64,000 nucleotides of DNA, from assembly GCF_018499875.1 (NCBI RefSeq), contig NZ_JAHBAY010000005.1:310001-374000 (forward strand), read 5' to 3'. This stretch comes from Kineosporia corallincola (GTDB lineage Bacteria > Actinomycetota > Actinomycetes > Actinomycetales > Kineosporiaceae). Shown here piece by piece: positions 8,771-17,291 of this stretch. A program made the translations under genes and the position numbers. The notes under the pieces are model-generated. The model was not told where the DNA came from, did no database searches, and was given only the letters and a program-made list of their open reading frames with translations. Every line of letters begins with the position of its first letter. Position 1 is the stretch's first letter.

Positions 8771-9657
8771 CGGGACCCGGCCAGGCACCACTCCAGCACC
8801 GCCATCGCGCTGTACAGCTTGTTGCCGGCCTGCTCGAAGGCGATGCTGTGCGGGCCGTCCAGCACCCCGGCGGTCACCTCCTCGCCACGGTGAGCCGGAA
8901 GGTCGTGCAGGAAAACGGCTTCCGGGCTTCCGTCCCACAGCTGCGGGCCCACCCGGAACGGCTCGAACAGCCGCCGCCAGTGCGGGTCGGGCTTGCTGGT
9001 GCCGGTGGTCTGCCAGCGGGTGGTGTACACCACGTCGTACCCCGTGGCCAGGTCGTGCAGGTCGTGTCGCTGGGTGACACCGTCACCGGTGACCAGCTCG
9101 TCCGGCACCCCGTAGCCGGGTGGGGTGCGCAGGTCGAGCAGGGTGCCGGGGAACCGGGGCAGGGCCCGGGCCAGGGCGGCCGCGGTGTTGTTGCCCTCGC
9201 CCAGGTAGAGCACGCGCAGCCCGTCGATCCGGCCGAAATGCCGCAGCAGCGTGGTCAGGTCGGTCAGGGCCTGGGTCGGGTGCTCCTCGGTGGTCATCGC
9301 GTTCACCACGCCCATCCGGTGCTGCCCGGTCCAGGCGCGCAGCTCGGCGGCCGGGGCCGCGGTGCGGGCGACCAGGCCGTCGAGCATGCGGGAGAACACC
9401 TGCCCGGTGTCGTCCAGCGTCTCGCCGGTGTTGGTCTGGAGGTCGTCGGGTCCGTAGGCGACGATCCGCGCGCCCAGCCGCAGTGCGCCGCTGGAGAACG
9501 CGGTGCGGGTGCGGGTGGACGTCTTCCGGAAGTAGATGCCCACCACCGCCTCGTCCAGGGCCCGGGACCGCTCGCCGGCGGCGAAGGCGGCGCCCCGTTC
9601 CACGATCTGCCGCAGCTGATCGTCGGTCAGATCGGCGATCGAGATCAGGTGACGCAT
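8767..9657 (-). CDS. Ornithine/aspartate-carbamoyltransferase-like enzyme, probable Dap carbamoyltransferase
   Basis: 296 residues with the full transcarbamoylase fold. The carbamoyl-phosphate motif S-T-R-T-R is at 47-51 and H-P-T-Q at 126-129. A C-terminal H-D-L-P at 251-254 replaces the H-C-L-P of ornithine carbamoyltransferases, so the amino-acid side differs from the arginine enzyme. Since the operon also encodes diaminopropionate synthesis, carbamoylation of Dap to beta-ureidoalanine (as proposed for VioL-like proteins of tuberactinomycins) is the best guess. A carbamoyl transfer to the peptide or to another amino acid cannot be excluded. The start overlaps the NRPS stop (TGATG), showing translational coupling. 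Enzyme class is sure, substrate inferred. Confidence 0.85.
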   Translation of the reverse strand: MRHLISIADLTDDQLRQIVERGAAFAAGERSRALDEAVVGIYFRKTSTRTRTAFSSGALRLGARIVAYGPDDLQTNTGETLDDTGQVFSRMLDGLVARTAAPAAELRAWTGQHRMGVVNAMTTEEHPTQALTDLTTLLRHFGRIDGLRVLYLGEGNNTAAALARALPRFPGTLLDLRTPPGYGVPDELVTGDGVTQRHDLHDLATGYDVVYTTRWQTTGTSKPDPHWRRLFEPFRVGPQLWDGSPEAVFLHDLPAHRGEEVTAGVLDGPHSIAFEQAGNKLYSAMAVLEWCLAGSR

Positions 9658-12600
9658 CAGGAGTTTCCTTCCTCCGGCGGGTTCACGTCCGGCATCCCGG
9701 CCTGGGCCAGCAGGTCGGACTCGGACATCTGCTCGATCTCCTCGCGGATGCCGGCCTCGATCCCGGCGGCCAGCTCCGCCACGGTGGGCCGCTCGAACAC
9801 CGACCGGATCGACAGCTGCACCCCGAAGGCGCTCTTCAGCCCGGAGATCAGCTGCACCGCGCGGATCGAGTGACCACCGGCCGCGAAGAACCCGGTGTGC
9901 ACGTCCACGTCGCGCTCGTCGGTGCCGAGCACGCCGGCCCAGACCCGCGCGACCCGTTCCTCCACCGGGTTGCGCGGTGCCGTGCGCCCGGCCCCCGGCG
10001 TCTGCGGCGCGGGCAGGGCGCGGCGGTCCACCTTGCCGTTGGCGTTCAGCGGGATCGAGGTCAGCGGCACGAACACGGACGGCACCAGGTAGGCGGGCAG
10101 CCGCTGCGCGCAGTAGCCGGCCAGATCGGCCAGATCGGCCGGATCGCCCTCGGCCCCGCCGGCCGGGACGTAGTAGGCCAGCAGCCGCCGGTCGGCGGGG
10201 GACCCGTCCGCGACCACCACGGCGTCCACAATTTCGGGGTTCTCCAGCAGCCAGGCGCGGATCTCGCCGGGTTCCACCCGGTGGCCGCGGATCTTCACCT
10301 GATCGTCGATCCGGCCGAGAAAGCCGACCGCGCCGCCGTCGAGCACCCGGGCCAGGTCACCGGTGCGGTACATCCGGGCGCCGGGCGGCCCCCACGGGTC
10401 GGGCAGGAACCGCTCGGCGGTCAGGTCGGGACGTCCCGCGTAGCCCCGGGCCACTCCGGTGCCGCCGACCCACAGCTCGCCCGGCACCCCGATCGGGGCC
10501 CGCCGGCCGGCCGGGTCGAGCACATGCATGGTCAGGTTCGGCAGCGGCCGGCCGATCGGCACCACGTCCGCGGTCACCCGCCCGGCGACCGGCTGCACGC
10601 AGGTGCCGACCGAGGCCTCGGTGGGCCCGTACTCGTTGATCAGCCGGCCGTCGCCGAGCACGTTGCGCCAGCGCTGGGCCAGCGGCCCGGACAGCGCCTC
10701 ACCGGCCACCACGACCACCTCGGCCAGGGCGTCCATCCGGGCCGGGGTGAGCTGGTGCTCCAGCAGTTCCAGGTGCCCCGGGGTGAGTTTCACGAAACTG
10801 AACCGCCCGGCTCCGGCCAGCGCCGCGCCCAGCGCGTCGAGACCGGCGTGCTGCGGGTACATCCACACCCGCTGGCCGGTGACCAGCGGCGCCCACAGGT
10901 TGGGCACCACCAGGTCGAAGGCCACCGAGGAGAACACCGGCGCCCCGCCCACGCCCTGGCCGGCCAGCTCGCGGGCGGCCCAGTGCACGTGGTTGGCCAG
11001 GCCGCGGTGGGTGACGGTCACGCCCTTGGGCCGGCCGGTCGAGCCGGAGGTGAAGATGACATAGGCCGGCCGGTCCAGGTCGGGCCGCTGCGGCAGGACG
11101 GTGTCCGGGCGGCCGGCGATCTCCTGCCGGTCCGCGCCGTCCAGCACGACGGTGCGCAGGTTTGACGAGAACCGTTCGGCGTAGCCGGAACTCGTCACCG
11201 CGACGGTGCTGCCCGCGGTGTCCGTCATGTCGGCGATCCGGTCGGCCGGGTAGGACGGGTCGAGCGGCACGTAGGCGGCCCCGGCCTTCCAGACGCCGAG
11301 CAGGGTGGCGATCAGGTCGGGACCGCGCTCCAGCAGCACCGCGACCGTGGCCTCGGTGTTCTCCGAGATGCCGAGATCCCGCAGGTGGTGGGCGATCCGG
11401 TTGCTGTGCGCCTCCAGCTCCGCGTAGGTCACCGACAGCAGCCCGGCCGTGACCGCCACGGCCCGCGGGCTGATCGCGCCGGCCGCCCGCACGTCCTCGT
11501 GCACGCAGGTGAGCGGGAGCGGTCCCGGGTTGGCCGACCAGCCCTCCAGCTGCCGCCGCTCACCGGCCGGCAGCAGATCGAGCGCGGACAGCCGGCTGCC
11601 CGGTTCGCCGACCAGGGCGTGCAGCAGCCGCACGTAGCGGTCGGCCAGGCGGCGCACCGTGGTCTCGTCGAAAAGGGCCGTGGCGTACTCGAAGGCGGCG
11701 CTCAGCCCGCCCTGAGCGTCCCGCCGCACGAACAGCGTCAGGTCGGTCTTCGACACCTTCCAGGCCTGCTGGAACGCGGCGGTCGCCAGCGGGTCACCGG
11801 TCATCGTGGTCGCGCCCTCCTCCTGGAGGTCGAACGCCACCTGGTACAGCGGGGTGCGGGACAGGTCACGGGCCGGGCGCAGCTCGGTGACCAGCCGCTC
11901 GAACGGCACCGCCTGGTGGGCGAGGGCGTCCCCGCAGGTCTTCTTCACCCGGGCCAGGGCGGTCAGCACGTCCGGGTCGTCGTCGAGCCGGCAGCGCAGC
12001 ACCACCGAGTTCAGGAAGAACCCGACGACGCCGTCCAGCTCCCGCCGGTCGCGGCCGGCCACCGGGGTGCCGATCACCACGTCCCCGGAACGGGTGTGCC
12101 GGGCCAGCAGCGTAGCCAGCGCGGTGAGCAGGATCATGAACGGGGTGACGCCGTGGGCCCGGCCGAACTCGCCGACGGCCCGGGCCAGCGGCGCCGGGAT
12201 GCGCACCTCCACCCCGGCTCCCGCCGCGTCCCGCCGGGCCGGCCGGGGGCGGTCGGTGAGCAGCTCGGTCGGCTCCGCCCCGGCCAGTTCCTCACGCCAG
12301 AAGGCCAGGTCACCGGCGAGCGCCTGGTCGGTGGTGCTGTCGCGACGCCACACCGCGTAGTCGGCGTACTGCACCGGCAGGTCCGGCAGCACCGCCTCGC
12401 GACCGCCGAGCCCGGACGAGACCAGCTGCCGCAGTTCACGTTCCAGCACGGCGGTGGACCAGCCGTCGGAGGCGATATGGTGGATGGTGACCAGCAGCAC
12501 CGGTTCCTGGCCGGGCAGCAGCACCAGCAGGGCGCGCCACAGCGGGCCCTCGGCCAGGTCGAAGCCGCGGGCGAACTGCTCGGCGAACAGCCCGCTCAGG

Positions 12601-15101
12601 GCCGCGGCCGAGGCCTGCTCCACCCGCAGCTCGACCTCGCCGGGGGCCACCACGACCTGCCCGGGCTCGCCGTCGCGCACCGGGTAGCGGGTACGCAGCG
12701 ACTCGTGCCGGGCCTCGATCCGGTGCAGGGCCCGGCGCACGATCTGCTCGTCGGCGCCGCCGGGCAGGCGCAGGAACAGCGGGGCCACCCACTCCGGGCT
12801 GCCCGGGTGCATGCTGTCGAGGAACCACAGCCGGTGCTGGCCGGGCGAGAGCGGCAGCGGGCCGGTGCGCGGAACCGGTCGCGGGCCTTGGTCTTCCGGC
12901 ATGCTGTGGCCGGGGACGGTGGCGGTGCGCGGAACCGGTTGCGGACCTTGGTCTTCCGGCATGCTGTGGCCGGGGACGGTGGCGGTGCTGCTGCCGATTC
13001 CGGTGTCGGTGCTGTTGCCTGTGCCGGTACCGATCGCGGCCATCTCACCGGTCACGGCCGCCTTCCCGGTCACGGCCGCCTTCCCGGTCACGGCCGCCTT
13101 CCCGATCGCGGCCATATCGCCGATCGCGGCCGTCTCCCCGGTCAGGGCCGCCTCGCCGATCAGGGCCGCCTGGCCGGCCAGGGTGGAGGTGCCGAACAGG
13201 CCGGGCAGGTCCACACTTCCGCAGCGGGCCCGCAACCGGGTGGCCAGGCGGGTGACGTCGAGGGAGGTGGCGCCGAGGGCGAAGAAGTCGTCGTCCACCC
13301 CGATCTCGTCCACGTTCAGCAGCTCGCGCCAGATCCCGGCGACCATCTGCTCGGCGGGGGTGCGCGGCGGCACCACCGCCCGGCCGACCGGCTCGCGCGG
13401 GGCCAGGGCGGCCAGCGCCCGACGATCGGTCTTGCCGCTGGGGTTCAGCGGGAACTCCTCCAGCCGCACGAACCGGGCCGGCACCATCACCTCGGGCAGG
13501 CGCTCGCGCAGGAACGCACGCACCGAGGTGTCGCCGGGCACGGCCGGCCCGGCCAGGTAGCCGGTCAGCCGCTTGCCCGGCCCGCGCTCCTCCACCAGCA
13601 CGGCGGCGGAACGGATTCCGGGATGCGCCAGCAGTGCGGACTCCACCTCGCCGGGCTCGATCCGGACGCCGTTGATCTTCACCTGACCGTCCAGGCGGCC
13701 GAGGAACTCCAGGCTGCCGTCCTGCCGCCAGCGGGCCCGGTCGCCGGTGCGGTACAGCCGAGATCCGGCCGCGCCGTAGGGGTCGGGCACGAACCGGTCG
13801 GCGGTCAGCGCGGCCTGATTCAGGTATCCGCGGCCCAGACCGGCCCCGCCCACGTGCACCTCGCCCGGCACCCCGACCGGCACCGGCTCGCCGCCCGGCT
13901 CCAGCAGCAGGATGCGCAGGTTGTCGAGCGGCCGGCCGATCGGGACCGGGCCCTCCTGCTGGTCTTTCGCGTAGTGGTGGGCCGTGACGTCGATCGAGCA
14001 CTCGGTCGGGCCGTAGGTGTTCCAGACCTGCGCCGCGCCGGAACCGCCCAGGGCCCGGGCCAACTCGGCGTCCAGCGGCTCACCGGCCGAGAACACCAGC
14101 CGCAGCGAGTCGCAGCCGCTCCAGCCCGGCTCGGCCACCAGCCGCCGCAGCACCGAGGGGACGCCCTGGAGCACGGTGATGTCGTGCCCGGTGATCGCGT
14201 CGACCAGGAGCGCCGGGTCACGCTCGGCCCCGTGCGGCGCCAGCACCACCGTTCCACCGGCGACGAGCGGGGCGAAGAACTCCCAGACGGCCGCGTCGAA
14301 GCCGGTGGAGGTCTTCTGGAGCACCCGGTCGGCCGAGCCCAGTCCGTGCGTGCGCACGGTCCACAGCACCCGGTTGGCGATGCCGCCGTGCCCGATCACG
14401 ATGCCCTTGGGCCGGCCGGTCGACCCGGACGTGTACATCACGTAGGCCGCGTCGTCGGCACTCAGCTCCAGCAGCGGGCCGGGCTGCCCGGCCTGCGGGG
14501 AGGCATCTTTCGGGAAGGCGGCCTGCGAGGAGACGGCCTGTGCTGGGGCGGCCTGTGCCGAGACGGCCTGTGCCGGGGCGGCCTGTGCCGGGGCGGCCTG
14601 CGCCGGGGCGGCCTGCGGGGTGGTCAGGCCGTCGAGCAGCAGCACCCGGGCGCCCAGCCCGTGGGCCCGGCCGGCCAGGTCGTCGCGGCTGATCACCACC
14701 CGGGTCCCGGTGTCGGCGACCATCCACTCCAGCCGCTCGTCCGGGTGGGCCGGGTCGAGGGGCACGTACGCCGCCCCGGCCCACCAGACCCCGAGCAGGG
14801 CGGCCACCAGATCGGGGTGCCGGTGCAGGTGCACGCCGACCGGGTCACCGCGTCGCACACCGAGTCTCCGCAGTTCACCGGCCACCGCCCCGGCCCGGGC
14901 ACCGAGCGCGGCGTAACCGGTGACCTGCTCGCCCGACACGACCGCCGGAGCGTCCGGGTCCCGCCGGATCCGGGCGGCCACCAGGTCGGGCAGCAGGTCG
15001 GGCAGCAACTCCTGCGCCCGGCCGGGCGTCGTGCCGGGTACCTCTGAACGCTCGCTCCCGCTGACCGCCGGCTCCGGCGATGTGGTGCCCAGGGGTTTCA
15101 T
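9657..15101 (-). CDS. Two-module NRPS, A-T-C-A-T, without thioesterase
   Basis: A 1,814-residue synthetase. A1 spans about 30-555 (A3 motif Y-T-S-G-S-T-G-R-P-K-G near 224, N-T-Y-G-P-T-E, Y-R-T-G-D-R). T1 has its carrier Ser near 611 (G-A-T-S-L-D). A repeat-filled linker (633-757) is followed by a C domain with H-H-I-A-S-D-G-W-S near 875, A2 (A3 motif near 1352; N-E-Y-G-P-T-E; Y-R-T-G-D-L) and T2 (G-G-H-S-I near 1741). There is no N-terminal C domain and no TE, so module 1 loads the first residue and the product must leave by another protein. By-eye specificity residues: A1 D-A-W-S-F-A-T-I-D, A2 D-L-P-G-V-A-E-V-G; the latter's tail recalls Asn/Asp-type pockets. The start at ATG 15101 has AGAGGA 8 bp upstream. 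Confidence 0.95.
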   Translation of the reverse strand: MKPLGTTSPEPAVSGSERSEVPGTTPGRAQELLPDLLPDLVAARIRRDPDAPAVVSGEQVTGYAALGARAGAVAGELRRLGVRRGDPVGVHLHRHPDLVAALLGVWWAGAAYVPLDPAHPDERLEWMVADTGTRVVISRDDLAGRAHGLGARVLLLDGLTTPQAAPAQAAPAQAAPAQAVSAQAAPAQAVSSQAAFPKDASPQAGQPGPLLELSADDAAYVMYTSGSTGRPKGIVIGHGGIANRVLWTVRTHGLGSADRVLQKTSTGFDAAVWEFFAPLVAGGTVVLAPHGAERDPALLVDAITGHDITVLQGVPSVLRRLVAEPGWSGCDSLRLVFSAGEPLDAELARALGGSGAAQVWNTYGPTECSIDVTAHHYAKDQQEGPVPIGRPLDNLRILLLEPGGEPVPVGVPGEVHVGGAGLGRGYLNQAALTADRFVPDPYGAAGSRLYRTGDRARWRQDGSLEFLGRLDGQVKINGVRIEPGEVESALLAHPGIRSAAVLVEERGPGKRLTGYLAGPAVPGDTSVRAFLRERLPEVMVPARFVRLEEFPLNPSGKTDRRALAALAPREPVGRAVVPPRTPAEQMVAGIWRELLNVDEIGVDDDFFALGATSLDVTRLATRLRARCGSVDLPGLFGTSTLAGQAALIGEAALTGETAAIGDMAAIGKAAVTGKAAVTGKAAVTGEMAAIGTGTGNSTDTGIGSSTATVPGHSMPEDQGPQPVPRTATVPGHSMPEDQGPRPVPRTGPLPLSPGQHRLWFLDSMHPGSPEWVAPLFLRLPGGADEQIVRRALHRIEARHESLRTRYPVRDGEPGQVVVAPGEVELRVEQASAAALSGLFAEQFARGFDLAEGPLWRALLVLLPGQEPVLLVTIHHIASDGWSTAVLERELRQLVSSGLGGREAVLPDLPVQYADYAVWRRDSTTDQALAGDLAFWREELAGAEPTELLTDRPRPARRDAAGAGVEVRIPAPLARAVGEFGRAHGVTPFMILLTALATLLARHTRSGDVVIGTPVAGRDRRELDGVVGFFLNSVVLRCRLDDDPDVLTALARVKKTCGDALAHQAVPFERLVTELRPARDLSRTPLYQVAFDLQEEGATTMTGDPLATAAFQQAWKVSKTDLTLFVRRDAQGGLSAAFEYATALFDETTVRRLADRYVRLLHALVGEPGSRLSALDLLPAGERRQLEGWSANPGPLPLTCVHEDVRAAGAISPRAVAVTAGLLSVTYAELEAHSNRIAHHLRDLGISENTEATVAVLLERGPDLIATLLGVWKAGAAYVPLDPSYPADRIADMTDTAGSTVAVTSSGYAERFSSNLRTVVLDGADRQEIAGRPDTVLPQRPDLDRPAYVIFTSGSTGRPKGVTVTHRGLANHVHWAARELAGQGVGGAPVFSSVAFDLVVPNLWAPLVTGQRVWMYPQHAGLDALGAALAGAGRFSFVKLTPGHLELLEHQLTPARMDALAEVVVVAGEALSGPLAQRWRNVLGDGRLINEYGPTEASVGTCVQPVAGRVTADVVPIGRPLPNLTMHVLDPAGRRAPIGVPGELWVGGTGVARGYAGRPDLTAERFLPDPWGPPGARMYRTGDLARVLDGGAVGFLGRIDDQVKIRGHRVEPGEIRAWLLENPEIVDAVVVADGSPADRRLLAYYVPAGGAEGDPADLADLAGYCAQRLPAYLVPSVFVPLTSIPLNANGKVDRRALPAPQTPGAGRTAPRNPVEERVARVWAGVLGTDERDVDVHTGFFAAGGHSIRAVQLISGLKSAFGVQLSIRSVFERPTVAELAAGIEAGIREEIEQMSESDLLAQAGMPDVNPPEEGNS
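12863..12982. repeat. 60-bp direct repeat inside the NRPS linker
   Basis: Two adjacent 60-bp units (12863-12922, 12923-12982) differ at only two positions and keep the reading frame. They encode a 20-residue Pro-rich unit of the type T-A-T-V-P-G-H-S-M-P-E-D-Q-G-P between T1 and C. Near-identity at the DNA level points to a recent duplication. Confidence 0.92.
13024..13167. repeat. 18-bp in-frame repeat array in the NRPS linker
   Basis: Three identical 18-bp units (13048-13065, 13066-13083, 13084-13101; CCGGTCACGGCCGCCTTC) are flanked by degenerate copies. They encode hexapeptides of the form A-A-V-T-G-K and A-A-I-G-D-M in the linker after T1. Confidence 0.88.
14521..14625. repeat. 15-bp in-frame repeat array in NRPS domain A1
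   Basis: Six consecutive 15-bp units (14521-14610) plus a partial one follow the consensus GCCTGTGCCGGGGCG. They encode A-P-A-Q-A / V-S-A-Q-A pentapeptides inserted in A1 before motif A3. Confidence 0.92.
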
Positions 15102-15209
15102 GACATGTCCTCTCACGGCCTTCGCGGGCCTTCGCGGTGCGGCGGGTCGGTACAGCGGGTCGATACGGCTCGGAGCGGCTCACCAGCGGGTCGCTGCCGG
15201 CCGAGTCGC

Positions 15210-15298
15210 GTTCAGGCCCAGACGTGTTCAGGCCCACACGCGTTCAGGCCCAGGCGCGTTCAGGCCCACACGTGTTCAGGCCCAGGCGCGCTCAGGCC
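15210..15298. repeat. 16-bp tandem repeat, 5.5 copies
   Basis: Units at 15210, 15226, 15242, 15258 and 15274, with a partial copy at 15290, have the consensus GTTCAGGCCCASRCGY. The last copy overlaps the stop of the SbnB-like gene. The array fills half of the 190-bp gap before the NRPS start, the largest gap in the operon. Confidence 0.92.
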
Positions 15299-16287
15299 GG
15301 GCCGGGCAGGAAGCCGTCCACGGCCACGCCCAGACCTTCGCGGCGGGCCCGGGTCACCACCAGGTCGGCCAGAGCCAGGTCGAGCACGCCCAGCCCGAAC
15401 GGCGAGAAGATCACCGGCCGGGTGCGGGCGGACGGCGGGCGGAACCTCCCGCGCACCAGAGAACCGATCGTCGCGGTGACGAAATCCCTTGACCCGGTCT
15501 CCTTCTCGGCCAGGTGCAGGGAGGTGTTCTCGCGGCACACGTGGTCGGTGTCGTCCACGATGTTGTCGGCCGACAGCACCGTCTCCACGGTCAGGTCACG
15601 CAGCGACACGTGCAGCACGGTGGTAGCCGGGTCGGCCCCGGACAGGTCCAGGTGCGGTGTGCCGGCGTTGGTGGCCAGCGACACCAGCGGATCGGCGGCC
15701 AGGGCCGGCCCGATCCCGGGCGCCGTGCTCACCTCCAGGGCGGGCAGTTGCTCGCGCACCCGCCCGGCGAAGGCCGCGGCCCGGTCCGGGTCGGCGTCGT
15801 ACAGGGTGACCCGGCGGATCTCCGGCAGCGCCGCGACGGTGAACCGGAGCACCTCGAAATTGATCACGCCGCAACCGATCAGCACGATGCCGCGGGCACC
15901 GCCCGGCACCCCGATCTCGCGGGCGGCCAGGGCGGCGCCGGCCGCCGTGCGCCGCGCCGAGATCAGCGAGCCCTCGACCAGCGCCTCGGGCCGGCCGGTG
16001 CTCATCGAGTTCAGGATGATGGCGGCGCTGGCCCGCTCCCGGCCCTCGCCGATGTTGCCCGGGAACGACGAGATCCACTTGATCCCGGCCCGTGGCGGGC
16101 CGCCGAGGTAGGCCGGCAGCCCGATGATCCGGTTGCGCGGATCGTCGGGGAAGCGCAGGAAGATCGAGTGCGGCAGCACGCTGCCGCCCTGGTCGTGCTC
16201 GGCGTAGGTCTGCCCGACCAGGTCGATCAGCTCGCGCTCGCACCCGTCGAGCACCCGGCGCACGGTGGTGTGGTCGACGATCAGCAC
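15292..16287 (-). CDS. SbnB-like ornithine-cyclodeaminase-family dehydrogenase (Dap synthesis)
   Basis: 331 residues from the GTG at 16287, close to the length of SbnB. It belongs to the ornithine cyclodeaminase/mu-crystallin family. The substrate-side motif 'AGIKWISSFPGN' is near 65-80, and the Rossmann motif G-I-V-L-I-G-C-G-V-I-N-F is near 140. In SbnB, NAD-dependent oxidation of N-(1-amino-1-carboxyethyl)-glutamate releases L-2,3-diaminopropionate and 2-oxoglutarate. Adjacency to the SbnA homologue (7 bp overlap) is the strongest argument for that role here rather than proline formation. The longer in-frame start lies inside the SbnA-like gene and is less likely. Confidence 0.88.
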   Translation of the reverse strand: MLIVDHTTVRRVLDGCERELIDLVGQTYAEHDQGGSVLPHSIFLRFPDDPRNRIIGLPAYLGGPPRAGIKWISSFPGNIGEGRERASAAIILNSMSTGRPEALVEGSLISARRTAAGAALAAREIGVPGGARGIVLIGCGVINFEVLRFTVAALPEIRRVTLYDADPDRAAAFAGRVREQLPALEVSTAPGIGPALAADPLVSLATNAGTPHLDLSGADPATTVLHVSLRDLTVETVLSADNIVDDTDHVCRENTSLHLAEKETGSRDFVTATIGSLVRGRFRPPSARTRPVIFSPFGLGVLDLALADLVVTRARREGLGVAVDGFLPGPA

Positions 16288-17291
16288 GGGCTCACCTGCC
16301 CGGCCGGCTCCCGGTCGCGCCACAGCCCGGACACGTCCCCGAAGTGGTGCTCCACCCAGGCGTCCGAGTACACGGTGTCGAGGTAACGGTCCCCGCCGTC
16401 CGGGAAGATCATCACGCAGTGCGAGCCCGGCGGGATCCGGGTGGCCAGCCGGTGCAGGCCGGCCACCGCCGCCCCCGACGAACCGCCCGCCAGGATCGCC
16501 TCGGACCGGGCCAGGCGCCGGCAGGCCACCACACAGTCCAGGTCGGTGACGTGCACGACGTCGTCGGCGAGGGTGTCGTCGAGCAGGGGCGGGCGCACCG
16601 AGGCGCCGTGCCCGGGGATCAGCCGTGGGCCCGGCGGCAGGCCGAACAGCACGCTGCCCACGGCGTCCACCGCGACGATCCTCGTGTCCAGGCCGTTGAC
16701 CCGCACGTAGCGGGCGCAGCCGACCAGCGTGCCGCAGCTGCCGGTCGGGAACAGCACGTAGTCCACCCGGCCGTCCAGGGCCTGAGCGATCTCGTGCATG
16801 GTCTCGTGGTGGGCGCGGGCGTTGAGGGGGTTCGCGTACTGGTTCGGCCAGAACGAGCCCGGCAGTGTGGCGTTCAGCTCCCGCACCCGGCGCAGCCGGG
16901 CCGGCAGGAACTCACCGGTCAGTTGGTCGGGCTCGGTGATCACCTCGACGGTGGCGCCGAGCGCCCGCAGCAGCCGCAGGTTGGCGGCGGTGGTCTTGGC
17001 GTCCACCACGCAGACGAAGTCCAGCCGGTGGTAGAGGCAGAACTGGGCCAGGCCGACGGCGAGGTTGCCGGAACTCGACTCCACCACCGTGGAGCGGCCG
17101 GGCACCAGGTCGCCGTCGCGCAGGGCCGCGCGCAGCATGCTGACCGCGGTGCGGTCCTTCACACTGCCGCCCGGGTTGAACCGCTCCAGCTTGGCGTAGG
17201 CGGTGAGGCCCAGTTCGGCCGACAGCCGGGTCAGCCGCACCAGGGGGGTGTCGCCGACCGCCCCCAGCACCCCGTCCACCGGCGGCCTCAT
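16281..17291 (-). CDS. SbnA-like PLP-dependent 2,3-diaminopropionate synthase subunit
   Basis: 336 residues of the cysteine-synthase family (fold type II PLP). The PLP lysine is K45 in 'NPGGSVKDR', the substrate loop is S-S-S-G-N-L near 74, and the phosphate-binding loop is P-T-G-S-C-G-T. The C-terminal half has the 'GGSSGAAVAGLHRL' and 'FPDGGDRYLDT' signatures typical of SbnA. SbnA condenses O-phospho-L-serine with L-glutamate; the adjacent SbnB-like enzyme then releases Dap. The start at ATG 17291 overlaps the stop of the condensation-domain gene (ATGA); the open frame further upstream is only antiphase coding of that gene. Dap supply for the NRPS or the carbamoyltransferase is the natural inference. 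Confidence 0.9.
   Translation of the reverse strand: MRPPVDGVLGAVGDTPLVRLTRLSAELGLTAYAKLERFNPGGSVKDRTAVSMLRAALRDGDLVPGRSTVVESSSGNLAVGLAQFCLYHRLDFVCVVDAKTTAANLRLLRALGATVEVITEPDQLTGEFLPARLRRVRELNATLPGSFWPNQYANPLNARAHHETMHEIAQALDGRVDYVLFPTGSCGTLVGCARYVRVNGLDTRIVAVDAVGSVLFGLPPGPRLIPGHGASVRPPLLDDTLADDVVHVTDLDCVVACRRLARSEAILAGGSSGAAVAGLHRLATRIPPGSHCVMIFPDGGDRYLDTVYSDAWVEHHFGDVSGLWRDREPAGQVSPC

Noticed and set aside
11385-15047. 1,220-residue plus-strand frame opposite the NRPS
   Set aside because: The opposite strand has complete A, T and C motifs. The plus frame is low-complexity Gly/Gln/His/Arg and is an artefact of codon bias.
15210-15298. CRISPR array
   Set aside because: Repeats of 16 bp are directly abutting without unique spacers, and no cas gene is present; it is a simple tandem repeat.
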